NCBI GenBank assembly: GCA_964544635.1
Contig: CAZJCK010000075.1
Location: 1 to 14,018, forward strand
DNA length: 14,018 bases
Source of the DNA: CAZJCK01 sp964544635
GTDB taxonomy: Bacteria > Zixibacteria > MSB-5A5 > GN15 > FEB-12
Reading direction: 5' to 3'
The notes under the pieces were generated by a model. It was given only the letters and a program-made list of their open reading frames with translations, was not told where the DNA came from and searched no databases. Within the stretch, counting starts at the first letter, position 1. Each line of letters begins with the position of its first letter. Below, in pieces: positions 1-7,197 of the stretch. The position numbers and the translations under genes were made by a program.

Positions 1-2276
1 AGCAGTCGGTGCACGATCGTTATCGCGAGATGAAACCGACGATTTCCACCCTGGTACGCAAGCAAACGCTGCTGATCAACGACATGATCGGCACTGCAGA
101 AAAGCTGCTGGCCGCCGAGGATGGTGACGAATTCGAGGCCGGCAGCCTGCTTTTGGCGGCGCGGCGCGGCGCGCCCAAGAACAAGAAGCTCCTCAAACTC
201 CTGCAGGAGCCGGGGGTGTCGAAGCTGGTCAATGACGTCGAGTCGGTCTACATGCGCGAGAAGAAGCTGCACGAGGTCGACGATCGCCTGTACTACTACA
301 TCGACGAACGCGAGCACAGTATTGCCCTGACCGACCTGGGAACGTCGCAGCTTGACAAGGACGAACAGGAACTGTTCGAGCTGCCGGATATCTCGACCAT
401 GCTCTCCGAGCTGGAAGGGGACGAGTCGCTGTCCGACGAAGAGCGCCAGAAGAGAAGCGACGAGATCTACCGCGTCCACGGCGAACGGTCCGAGAAGGTC
501 CATGCCATCAACCAGCTCCTCAAGGCGTACTCACTCTACGAGAAGGATGTCGAGTACGTGGTGCAGGAGGGCAAGGTGATGATTGTCGACGAATTCACCG
601 GCCGAATTCTTCCCGGGCGTCGCTACTCCGACGGCCTGCACCAGTCGATCGAGGCGAAAGAGGGTGTCAAGGTCGAGGCGGAATCGCAGACGCTGGCGAC
701 CATCACGCTGCAGAATTATTTTCGCATGTACGACAAGCTGGCCGGCATGACCGGCACGGCCGAGACCGAGGCGCCGGAATTCTTCGACATTTACAAGCTC
801 GATGTCATGGTCATCCCGACCAATGTACCGTGTATCCGCGATGACATGGACGACCAGATTTATCGCACTCGTCGCGAAAAGTACAAGGCGATCATCGACG
901 AAATCACCGAAAAGTACCACGAAGGCCGTCCGGTGCTGGTCGGCACGGTGTCGGTCGAGACCTCCGAAACGCTGTCGCGGATGCTTAAGCGCAACGGCAT
1001 CAAGCACAATGTGCTCAACGCCAAGCAGCACCAGCGCGAGGCTGAGGTCGTGGCACATGCCGGTGAGCAGAGCGCGGTGACGATCGCGACCAACATGGCC
1101 GGTCGCGGCACCGACATCAAACTGGGCGAGGGCGTGCGCGAACGCGGCGGCCTGCACATCATCGGTACCGAGCGCCACGAATCGCGACGCATCGACCGCC
1201 AGTTGCGCGGTCGCGCCGGACGCCAGGGGGACCCCGGTTCATCGATCTTTTTCCTGTCGCTCGAGGACGACCTCATGCGCTTGTTCGGCGGGGAGCGGCT
1301 TGGCACGCTCATGGATCGGCTGGGTGTCGAGGAAGGCGAAGTGATTACCGCCGGCATGGTCACCAAGGCTATTGAGCGGGCGCAGAAGAAAGTCGAAGCG
1401 CAGAACTTCGCAATTCGTAAGCATACCCTTGAGTATGACGACGTCATGAATGTCCAGCGCGAGCGGATCTACGAACGCCGCCTGGCAGCGCTCGAGCGCC
1501 CGTCGATCAAAGATGAAGTCGTCGAACTGATCGACAAGGTACTGTCGAATCTACTGGCCGACTATTGCCCGGACAACCAGTACGCCGAGGAGTGGAACCT
1601 GTCGGGCCTGTCCGACGAGTTGCGCACCATCTTCCTCCTGAACGTCGACTACAAGGCTGAAGACATACCGTCGCTGACGCCAGAGTCGATGAAGGAAAAA
1701 CTGCTGGGCGTGGTAACCCATATTTACCAGCAGAAAGAGGCGGCGTATGGCGAAGAAATCATGCGTCAGCTTGAACGGTATGCGGTGCTCTCAACGATCG
1801 ACCGCCACTGGCGCGACCATCTCGCCGAGATGGACGAACTGCGCACCGGTATCGGCCTGCGGGCATACCATGGCGGCATGGGCAAACCGATCGACATCTA
1901 CAAGCGGGAAGCGTTCAAGACGTTCATGGAGATGCTCGAAACGATCGACCGCGAGATTGTCAACCTGGTGTACAAATTACAGGTAAACATCCCGGAGAAG
2001 TCGCGCGACCGCCGTCACATGCCGCAACAACTGGAGACGAAGCATGCCGACACCTCCAACATGGCGTTCGCGGGCGCAGCGGCGTCTTCGGGCAGTGGTG
2101 CGGCGCCACAGGGAGTGGCGGGCGGTCCAACCGGCGCCAACCCGATGGCCGAGGCCTCGCGGGCCGGCAAGCAGGACCGCACCGTACGGCGCGATCAACC
2201 GAAAGTGGGACGCAACGATCCCTGCCCGTGCGGTTCGGGTAAGAAATACAAGAAGTGCCACGGCGCGAACGAGTAG
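1..2276 (+). CDS. secA: Preprotein translocase ATPase SecA, 5'-truncated by window edge
   Basis: SecA is the cytoplasmic motor that uses ATP to push unfolded preproteins through the SecYEG channel. The reading frame is open to the left edge, so the GTG at 9 is an internal valine and not a start. About 200-250 N-terminal residues are missing, including Walker A and the DEAD-like box. Counting from base 9, the visible part begins in the preprotein cross-linking domain (about 1-175). It continues with the VDEFTGR/PGRRYSDGLHQ block (192-215), the AGMTGTAETEA block, the second nucleotide-binding domain with NMAGRGTDIKLG and RQLRGRAGRQGDPGSS, and the helical scaffold and wing. A Gly/Ala-rich linker (about 690-720) leads to the zinc-binding tail GRNDPCPCGSGKKYKKCHG, which in other bacteria contacts SecB and lipids. 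The stop is TAG at 2274-2276, followed by a terminator. The identification is secure; the missing 5' end is only due to the window boundary. Confidence 0.97.
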   Translation, partial: QSVHDRYREMKPTISTLVRKQTLLINDMIGTAEKLLAAEDGDEFEAGSLLLAARRGAPKNKKLLKLLQEPGVSKLVNDVESVYMREKKLHEVDDRLYYYIDEREHSIALTDLGTSQLDKDEQELFELPDISTMLSELEGDESLSDEERQKRSDEIYRVHGERSEKVHAINQLLKAYSLYEKDVEYVVQEGKVMIVDEFTGRILPGRRYSDGLHQSIEAKEGVKVEAESQTLATITLQNYFRMYDKLAGMTGTAETEAPEFFDIYKLDVMVIPTNVPCIRDDMDDQIYRTRREKYKAIIDEITEKYHEGRPVLVGTVSVETSETLSRMLKRNGIKHNVLNAKQHQREAEVVAHAGEQSAVTIATNMAGRGTDIKLGEGVRERGGLHIIGTERHESRRIDRQLRGRAGRQGDPGSSIFFLSLEDDLMRLFGGERLGTLMDRLGVEEGEVITAGMVTKAIERAQKKVEAQNFAIRKHTLEYDDVMNVQRERIYERRLAALERPSIKDEVVELIDKVLSNLLADYCPDNQYAEEWNLSGLSDELRTIFLLNVDYKAEDIPSLTPESMKEKLLGVVTHIYQQKEAAYGEEIMRQLERYAVLSTIDRHWRDHLAEMDELRTGIGLRAYHGGMGKPIDIYKREAFKTFMEMLETIDREIVNLVYKLQVNIPEKSRDRRHMPQQLETKHADTSNMAFAGAAASSGSGAAPQGVAGGPTGANPMAEASRAGKQDRTVRRDQPKVGRNDPCPCGSGKKYKKCHGANE

Positions 2277-2300
2277 CGTGGCGCGAACAGATGACCACTC

Positions 2301-2331
2301 AACGGTCGGGTGCTTTGCCCGGCCGTTTTTT
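2301..2331 (+). terminator. Intrinsic terminator after secA
   Basis: CGGTCGGG (2303-2310) pairs with CCCGGCCG (2318-2325), with one G-U pair, around the 7-base loop TGCTTTG. A run of six T follows at 2326-2331. AA at 2301-2302 can pair with the first two T. It begins 25 bases after the secA stop and ends just before the stop codon of the convergent gene (2333-2335). On the minus strand the same stem is followed by only two T, so it should terminate leftward transcripts poorly. Confidence 0.88.
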
Positions 2332-2332
2332 G

Positions 2333-2971
2333 TTATTGCCTGAATGCAGCGGGAACAATAACGACCCCGAAGTCGACACCATCGACGTGCTCCGACTCAC
2401 CCTCCTGGCTGATCGCCCCGAAGTTGTAGCCGCCGCCAACGGAAACATGGTCTCCCAGCCGCAAGTACACATCGATACCGCCTCGAATGAGTGAGAGGTT
2501 CTCCAGCTCGAACGGGCTCTGTGAGCTGGGCAGGTACATCATGATACCGGCGCTCGGTTGCAGGCGAAACGACGACCCGAGCAGCAGGTTGTAGTATCCC
2601 ATCGCCCCTAACCCAACGACCTGGTCAACAAACCGATTTTCGTCCGGCAGAATCAGCTCCAGGTTGCCGCTGAGGGCAAATGACGATTTGTCTCGCTCGA
2701 TCGGCGCAACAAAGCCGGCAACCGAAATATGTGTTGCGTCGATGTTGCGAAAATAACTGCCGCCATCACTGGTTCCTGCCGAGACTGCAACGTAGCCCTC
2801 GATATTGACGCCGAGAGCAATGGCGCCGGCTTCGTGCTCCTCAAACTGCACCGTCCGATACTGAAACAGGATGCCGGTTTCGCCGCGCGTGACCCAGGCC
2901 TCCTGCCCCACGGCGATTGTGCCGAGGCAAAGGACAGCGACCATCACGAAAGAACTTAGCCTGAAGGACAT
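2333..2971 (-). CDS. Secreted protein of unknown function, probable small outer-membrane beta-barrel
   Basis: I do not recognise a specific family. The 212-residue product opens with a clear Sec signal peptide: SFR near the start, a hydrophobic stretch at about 7-21, and a likely signal peptidase I site near AVGQ/EAW. There is no lipobox cysteine, because the Cys at 15 lies inside the hydrophobic core. The mature part shows alternating polar and hydrophobic strands rich in Gly, Tyr and Phe, such as GETGILFQYRTVQF, YYNLLLGSSFRLQPSAGIMMY, GGIDVYLRLG and SVGGGYNFGAI. This resembles 8-stranded outer-membrane barrels, although the C-terminus is AAFRQ and not a terminal Phe. The ATG at 2969-2971 is preceded by AAAGGGGG as ribosome-binding site. 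A promoter sits in the 79-bp gap from the Nnr gene, so it is probably also transcribed alone. Function inferred only from composition. Confidence 0.72.
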   Translation of the reverse strand: MSFRLSSFVMVAVLCLGTIAVGQEAWVTRGETGILFQYRTVQFEEHEAGAIALGVNIEGYVAVSAGTSDGGSYFRNIDATHISVAGFVAPIERDKSSFALSGNLELILPDENRFVDQVVGLGAMGYYNLLLGSSFRLQPSAGIMMYLPSSQSPFELENLSLIRGGIDVYLRLGDHVSVGGGYNFGAISQEGESEHVDGVDFGVVIVPAAFRQ

Positions 2972-3005
2972 TGATCCCCCTTTAGTACAAAGTGAATGCT
3001 ACCAC

Positions 3006-3034
3006 ACTATGACGGATTTGGATCAGGTTGTCAA
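3006..3034 (-). promoter_or_regulatory. Predicted sigma-70 promoter of the envelope-protein gene
   Basis: Read on the minus strand, a consensus -35 TTGACA (3029-3034) is followed by a 17-base spacer and a -10 CATAGT (3006-3011). Transcription should start near 2999, giving a leader of about 28 bases that contains the AAAGGGGG ribosome-binding site. The match is good, but no activity can be seen from sequence alone. Confidence 0.6.
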
Positions 3035-3050
3035 TAATATTCGAGGCGGC

Positions 3051-4592
3051 TCAGTTTTCGAGGATCTCGAAAACGTCGGAGAGAAAATCGATCAGGTCGC
3101 CCGCCATCATGGCTCGGGCGGTCAATTCGTCGGCGGCCAGATCGCCCGCCATACCGTGGATGAACGCCGCCGCCGCCGCCGCATGCAGTGGCACCACACC
3201 CTGCCCCAGCAGACAGCCGATGATACCGGTCAGCACATCGCCGGTACCGCCGCACGCCAGGCCGTTGTTGCCGCTGGGATTGAGCCAGGTAGCACCTGAT
3301 GGATCGGCGATCACGGTCGGGCTGCCCTTCAGGAGGAGCGTCACCTGGTGGTTCCCGGCAAACGCCTGCACCCGCGTGACCTTCTCAAAAATGTCATCCG
3401 GCGGCATTTCACCGGACAGTCGTTTGAACTCGCCGGGATGCGGCGTGAGCACGGTGGGTCCGCGCCGGTCACTGTTCTTCAGAATCTCGGTATGGCCCTC
3501 AAGCGCGTTCAAACCGTCAGCATCAATCACCATCGGCTGTGCAACCGAAGGTATCAGGCGTCGCACCAGTTCAAACGTCTCGCGGTGCTGCCCGATGCCG
3601 GGACCGATAGCGACGGCATCGTGCTGCTTGACAAGGTCACGGATCTCCCCCAGCCCGCGCAGCGCCAGTGCACCTTTCTTGGCGACATCGGGCAGCGGAT
3701 GCGACGTTGCTTCGATGATACTCGTGGCGATAATCGGCAGCACCTCGCGCGGGCAGGCAATCTTGACCAGCCCGGCGCCTGAACGATAGGCACTCCTTCC
3801 GGCCAGAGCGGCGGCGCCGGTCATACCAAGCGACCCGGCAAGTATGAGCAGCTTTCCGAATGTTCCCTTGTGACCGTCGGGCGGACGTTCCGGGAGCCAG
3901 TCACCGACATCGTCGAGCGTCGTCAGGTCAACAGCAAGTTTGAAGCCGTTCACCACCTCGTGGGGAATACCGATCGGCACCACCTCGACCTGTCCGGACA
4001 GTTCACGTCCGGGTGACAGGTAGAGGCCGAATTTTGGCAGCGCCAGCGTGTACGTATGATCGGCATCGATTACCGCGCCTTCGAAACCGCCGGTATCGGC
4101 ATTCAGTCCCGACGGCATGTCGACCGCTACCACCCGCGCCGGTTGCCGATTGATGTACTCGATGAGGTCGCCCGACAGGCCGCGCGGCGCGCCGGAGAAG
4201 CCGGTGCCGAAGATGGCGTCGACGATGTAGTCGCAGTCGAGTGCCCTGGGCAGTTGCGATAGATCGCTCAGGCGATGCAGCGACACATCATGGTCGGCGG
4301 CACGGTCGTGATTCTCCCGGGCGTCGTCGGACAGATCCTCGCGACCACCGAGGTGAAACAGCTCGACATCGACATCGTTGTCGCGCAGGTAGCGCGCCAC
4401 CACGAAGCCGTCGCCGCCATTGTTCCCTTTGCCGCAGAAAATGCTCACCTTCATACCGGGCCGTACGTACGCTTCCATGCGCTGCGCGATGCCGCGACCG
4501 GCGTTCTCCATCAGTTCGAGCGACGGTATGCCGTAACCCTCGATAGCGGAGCGATCGACCTGCTGCATTTCTTTGGCGGTGACAAGCTTCAT
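3051..4592 (-). CDS. nnr: Bifunctional NAD(P)H-hydrate epimerase / ADP-dependent NAD(P)H-hydrate dehydratase
   Basis: This cytoplasmic repair enzyme restores NADH and NADPH that have become hydrated. The N-terminal epimerase (YjeF_N, about 1-215) interconverts the R and S hydrates. The C-terminal ribokinase-like domain (about 220-510) dehydrates the S form using ADP. Visible epimerase signatures are FCGKGNNGGDGFVVARYLR (52-70), DYIVDAIFGTGFSGAPRG (121-138) and VAVDMPSGLNADTG (155-168). Dehydratase signatures are ILAGSLGMTGAAALAGRSA (250-268), LTPHPGEFKRL (382-392) and ACGGTGDVLTGIIG (446-459), with D452 the expected catalytic base. The fusion has the usual full length of 513 residues. The start is set at MKLVTAKEMQ, where the conserved domain begins; an upstream in-frame start at 4700 would overlap the basic tail of lon. 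The ATG lies one base beyond the lon TAG stop and has only a weak, distant ribosome-binding site, so translation probably depends on coupling to lon. Confidence 0.93.
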   Translation of the reverse strand: MKLVTAKEMQQVDRSAIEGYGIPSLELMENAGRGIAQRMEAYVRPGMKVSIFCGKGNNGGDGFVVARYLRDNDVDVELFHLGGREDLSDDARENHDRAADHDVSLHRLSDLSQLPRALDCDYIVDAIFGTGFSGAPRGLSGDLIEYINRQPARVVAVDMPSGLNADTGGFEGAVIDADHTYTLALPKFGLYLSPGRELSGQVEVVPIGIPHEVVNGFKLAVDLTTLDDVGDWLPERPPDGHKGTFGKLLILAGSLGMTGAAALAGRSAYRSGAGLVKIACPREVLPIIATSIIEATSHPLPDVAKKGALALRGLGEIRDLVKQHDAVAIGPGIGQHRETFELVRRLIPSVAQPMVIDADGLNALEGHTEILKNSDRRGPTVLTPHPGEFKRLSGEMPPDDIFEKVTRVQAFAGNHQVTLLLKGSPTVIADPSGATWLNPSGNNGLACGGTGDVLTGIIGCLLGQGVVPLHAAAAAAFIHGMAGDLAADELTARAMMAGDLIDFLSDVFEILEN

Positions 4593-4593
4593 G

Positions 4594-7035
4594 CTACTTT
4601 GCTTTCGACTTCCTTGTCGAAGTGGTTTTGCGCTTGCGACCGGTCGTTTTCTTCTTCGTCGTTTTCTTCGTCGTTTTCTTCCCGCCGTCCGAGCCGGCAT
4701 CGAGGGCGAACTTGACAGCTGTCAGCGTATCGGAATAGAAGCGCAGCTTGACATTCTTGCGAATCTCCGGCGCCAGCTCGACGATATCCTTGCGGTTCTC
4801 TTCCGGCAGGAGCACGGTCTTCATCCCGGCTCGATAGGCCGCGAGCAACTTCTCGCGCACGCCACCGATCGGCAGAATCTGGCCGCGCAGCGTAATCTCG
4901 CCGGTCATGGCCAGGTACGGTTTCACCGGCCGGCCGGTCAGAAGGGAGGCAAGCGCCACGACCACGGTAATACCGGCCGACGGTCCGTCCTTGGGCGTCG
5001 CCCCTGCCGGGACGTGGATATGGATCTCCTGAGTCTCGAGGGCGACGGCATCAAACTTCAGCTCTTTGGCGTTGGAGCGGACGAACGAGAGCGCGGTCTG
5101 CGCCGACTCTTTCATGACGTCGCCGAGATGCCCGGTGAGGGTCAGATTCTTGCGTCCGGGCATCATGGTGGCTTCGACGAACAGGACTTCGCCGCCGACC
5201 GACGTATAGGCCAGTCCCGGCACCACTCCGGCCACGCCCTGTCGCGACAGGGCCTCGCGCACAAACTTCTGTGGCCCGAGCAGCTTCGGCACTTCTCGAG
5301 CGCCGACATTGATCTTGCGCTTGTAACCGGACGCAATCCGTCGCGCTGCCTTGCGCGTAACGGCCGCAATCTCGCGTTCGAGGTTGCGCAGGCCAGCCTC
5401 GCGGGTGTACCCCTCAATGAGCACCTTGACGGCGTCATCCTTGATGTCCAGCTGCGACATCTTCAAACCGTGGTTCTCGAGCTGCTTGGGGATGAGATGG
5501 TCTTTGGCGATTGCCAGCTTCTCGATATCGGTGTAGCCGGGCAGGCGAATGATTTCCATCCGATCGCGCAACACGGCCGGGATCGGTTCGGCCCAGTTGG
5601 CGGTCGTGATGAACATCACCCGCGACAGGTCGAATGCTACTTCGAGGTAGTGATCGGAGAACGAATCGTTCTGTTCCGGATCGAGCACCTCGAGCAGCGC
5701 GGCCGACGGATCGCCCCGGAAGTCGCTGCCCAGCTTGTCGATTTCATCAAGCATGATGAGCGGGTTGTTCGAACCGCAGCGACGCATACTCTGGATGATG
5801 CGTCCCGGCATCGAACCGATATAGGTGCGACGGTGGCCCCGGATCTCCGCTTCGTCGCGCATGCCACCAAGCGACACCCGTGAGAACTGCCGGCCGATGG
5901 CGCGGGCAATTGACTTTCCCAGCGAGGTCTTCCCCACGCCGGGCGGACCGACGAAACAGAGAATCGGGCCCTTCACTTCCGCCTTAATCTTGCGCACGGC
6001 AAGAAACTCGAGGATGCGGTCTTTCACTTTCTCGAGATCGTAGTGGTCTTCATCGAGAATCTTCTTGGCCCGCTTCAGATCGAGCTTGTCCTCGGTCGAC
6101 TTGCTCCACGGCAGGTGGACAATCCAGTCGAGGTAGGTGCGGGCGACGGTGTACTCGGCCGACGACGGTGTCATGCGCGACAGGCGGTCGAGTTCTTTGC
6201 GCGCCGCTTCATCGGCATGCTCCGGCAAATCGGCGGCGTCGATTTTCTTCTCAAACTCTTCGACCTCGCCGACATCGTCGCGATCTCCCAGCTCCTTGCG
6301 AATCGCTTTGAGTTGTTCACGGAGGATATAGTCACGCTGCGACTTGCCCAGTTCACTGGCCGCCTGCGCCTGGATCTTCTGCGACAGCTCGAGTACCTCG
6401 ATCTCCTTGTTAAGCATCGAATACAACCGGCGCATCCGTTTGACCACCGACAACTCGGCGAGAATCTCCTGCTTCTGCTCCGAATTGATATTCAAATTGG
6501 AGGCAACGAAATCGGCCAGCTTGGATGGCGTGTCCTGGTTGATCGCCGAAATATGAAACTCGTCGTTGAGATACGGCGCCAGTTCCACGAGCGTTTTGAT
6601 GTGCTCGGTCAGGTTGCGCTCCAGGGCTTCGATGGTGACATCGTCGCCTTCGGTTTCCTCCAGTTCCTCGACCTCGGCGCTCATGAACGGGGTCTTTTCG
6701 GTGAATCGCTGAATCTTGATTCGCTCCAGCCCCTGGATGAGAAAGCGCACCGTGCCGTCGGGGAAACGCAGCATCTTGAGAATGTTGCCGATGGTCCCGA
6801 TATGGTAGATGTCGTCGGGGCCGGGCTTTTCGATCTCGGCATCTTTCTGCAGGAAGAGGCCGATGCGGCTGCCGCGCATAAGGGTATCATCGATCATCCG
6901 CGTTTGCTCCGGATCCTGGATCATTACCGGGATCACCAGATACGGGAAGACGACCGTGTTTTTCAGCGGCAGTATGGGCACAACCGACAGCGAGCCGGTT
7001 TGGGTATCTTCAGTCAGATCTTCTACTTTCGTCAT
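4594..7035 (-). CDS. lon: ATP-dependent Lon protease with Lys/Thr-rich C-terminal tail
   Basis: Lon is a cytoplasmic hexameric AAA+ serine protease that degrades misfolded and selected regulatory proteins. The 813-residue product has the whole family layout: an N-terminal substrate-binding domain (about 16-215), a helical linker, the AAA+ module (about 320-590) with Walker A GPPGVGKT (363-370), Walker B PLIMLDEID (425-433), a sensor Asn in FITTANW and a sensor-2 Arg in REAGLRNLER, then the S16 protease. The catalytic dyad is S686 in PKDGPSAG and K729 in GGVREKL. The protease domain ends near 780. An extra tail follows at about 784-813, with 15 Lys/Arg and 9 Thr and no acidic residue, which is unusual for Lon. 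The ATG at 7033-7035 has AAGGAT four bases upstream and a predicted promoter with an overlapping palindrome. The stop is one base before the nnr start. Confidence 0.96.
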   Translation of the reverse strand: MTKVEDLTEDTQTGSLSVVPILPLKNTVVFPYLVIPVMIQDPEQTRMIDDTLMRGSRIGLFLQKDAEIEKPGPDDIYHIGTIGNILKMLRFPDGTVRFLIQGLERIKIQRFTEKTPFMSAEVEELEETEGDDVTIEALERNLTEHIKTLVELAPYLNDEFHISAINQDTPSKLADFVASNLNINSEQKQEILAELSVVKRMRRLYSMLNKEIEVLELSQKIQAQAASELGKSQRDYILREQLKAIRKELGDRDDVGEVEEFEKKIDAADLPEHADEAARKELDRLSRMTPSSAEYTVARTYLDWIVHLPWSKSTEDKLDLKRAKKILDEDHYDLEKVKDRILEFLAVRKIKAEVKGPILCFVGPPGVGKTSLGKSIARAIGRQFSRVSLGGMRDEAEIRGHRRTYIGSMPGRIIQSMRRCGSNNPLIMLDEIDKLGSDFRGDPSAALLEVLDPEQNDSFSDHYLEVAFDLSRVMFITTANWAEPIPAVLRDRMEIIRLPGYTDIEKLAIAKDHLIPKQLENHGLKMSQLDIKDDAVKVLIEGYTREAGLRNLEREIAAVTRKAARRIASGYKRKINVGAREVPKLLGPQKFVREALSRQGVAGVVPGLAYTSVGGEVLFVEATMMPGRKNLTLTGHLGDVMKESAQTALSFVRSNAKELKFDAVALETQEIHIHVPAGATPKDGPSAGITVVVALASLLTGRPVKPYLAMTGEITLRGQILPIGGVREKLLAAYRAGMKTVLLPEENRKDIVELAPEIRKNVKLRFYSDTLTAVKFALDAGSDGGKKTTKKTTKKKTTGRKRKTTSTRKSKAK
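4642..4680 (-). repeat. 12-bp tandem repeat encoding the KKTT tail of Lon
   Basis: On the plus strand, CGTCGTTTTCTT is repeated exactly at 4657-4668 and 4669-4680. A near copy lies at 4642-4653 (first base differs), separated from the others by an extra CTT. Read on the minus strand, each unit encodes Lys-Lys-Thr-Thr. The repeat length is a multiple of three, so copy-number changes would keep the frame and alter only the length of the tail. Confidence 0.85.
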
Positions 7036-7039
7036 ATCT

Positions 7040-7092
7040 ATCCTTGTATGTTATCCTGCAAGTATATAACAGTATCGGACGGTCCGGCGCAA
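7040..7092 (-). promoter_or_regulatory. Predicted lon promoter and ribosome-binding site
   Basis: On the minus strand a -35 TTGCGC (7087-7092) is followed by a 17-base spacer and a -10 TTATAT (7064-7069). An alternative -10, TATACT, overlaps four bases downstream. The predicted start is near 7057, giving a leader of about 22 bases that carries AAGGAT (7040-7045) ahead of the ATG at 7035. The -35 is only fair. The ychF-like gene ends 162 bases upstream in the same direction, so read-through into lon is also possible. Confidence 0.45.
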
Positions 7093-7112
7093 GATTGCGC
7101 CACACCGACCGT
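7079..7112. promoter_or_regulatory. Palindrome overlapping the predicted lon -35, operator-like
   Basis: GGCGCAA (7086-7092) and TTGCGCC (7095-7101) form a perfect 7-bp inverted repeat around GA. It is flanked by a second matching pair, ACGGTC (7079-7084) and GACCGT (7107-7112). The left inner arm coincides with the predicted -35 of lon. This could be a repressor or activator site, or a hairpin in the ychF-lon intergenic transcript. There is no T-run after it on the minus strand, so it does not look like a terminator. The binding protein is unknown. Confidence 0.45.
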
Positions 7113-7127
7113 CTATATGCTGCAACA

Positions 7128-7147
7128 GCACAGCCGTCGGCTTGTGC
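7128..7147 (-). repeat. Short hairpin in the ychF-lon gap
   Basis: GCACAGCC (7128-7135) and GGCTTGTGC (7139-7147) can pair around a 3-base loop with one bulged base. It lies about 50 bases after the stop of the YchF-like gene in the direction of transcription. No T-tract follows on the minus strand, so it is not a standard terminator; it could act as a 3' processing or stabilising hairpin. Confidence 0.35.
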
Positions 7148-7197
7148 CGAACTTTGCATCTTCTTAATGGATAAGGAGATAGCCTCGGCGTGGCGGT

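Noticed and set aside
9..11. GTG at base 9 as the start of SecA
   Set aside because: The frame is open upstream to the window edge, and the protein would lack the whole first nucleotide-binding segment that all SecA proteins have.
531..1447. Minus-strand open frames inside secA
   Set aside because: They are antisense to highly conserved SecA motifs, with no ribosome-binding site or family resemblance.
3165..3185. Short CGC-rich trinucleotide run
   Set aside because: It only encodes the Ala run near residue 475 of the Nnr dehydratase domain, an expected codon effect and not a separate repeat element.
4593..4700. N-terminal extension of the Nnr protein starting at 4700
   Set aside because: The extra 36 residues are a frame-shifted reading of the lon tail repeat (Arg/Lys-rich), and the conserved YjeF_N domain starts exactly at the ATG at 4592.
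4573..7167. Two long plus-strand open frames (4573-5883 and 6043-7167) opposite lon
   Set aside because: They lie antisense to an intact lon with all catalytic motifs, show no recognisable domains, and are typical open shadow frames in GC-rich DNA.
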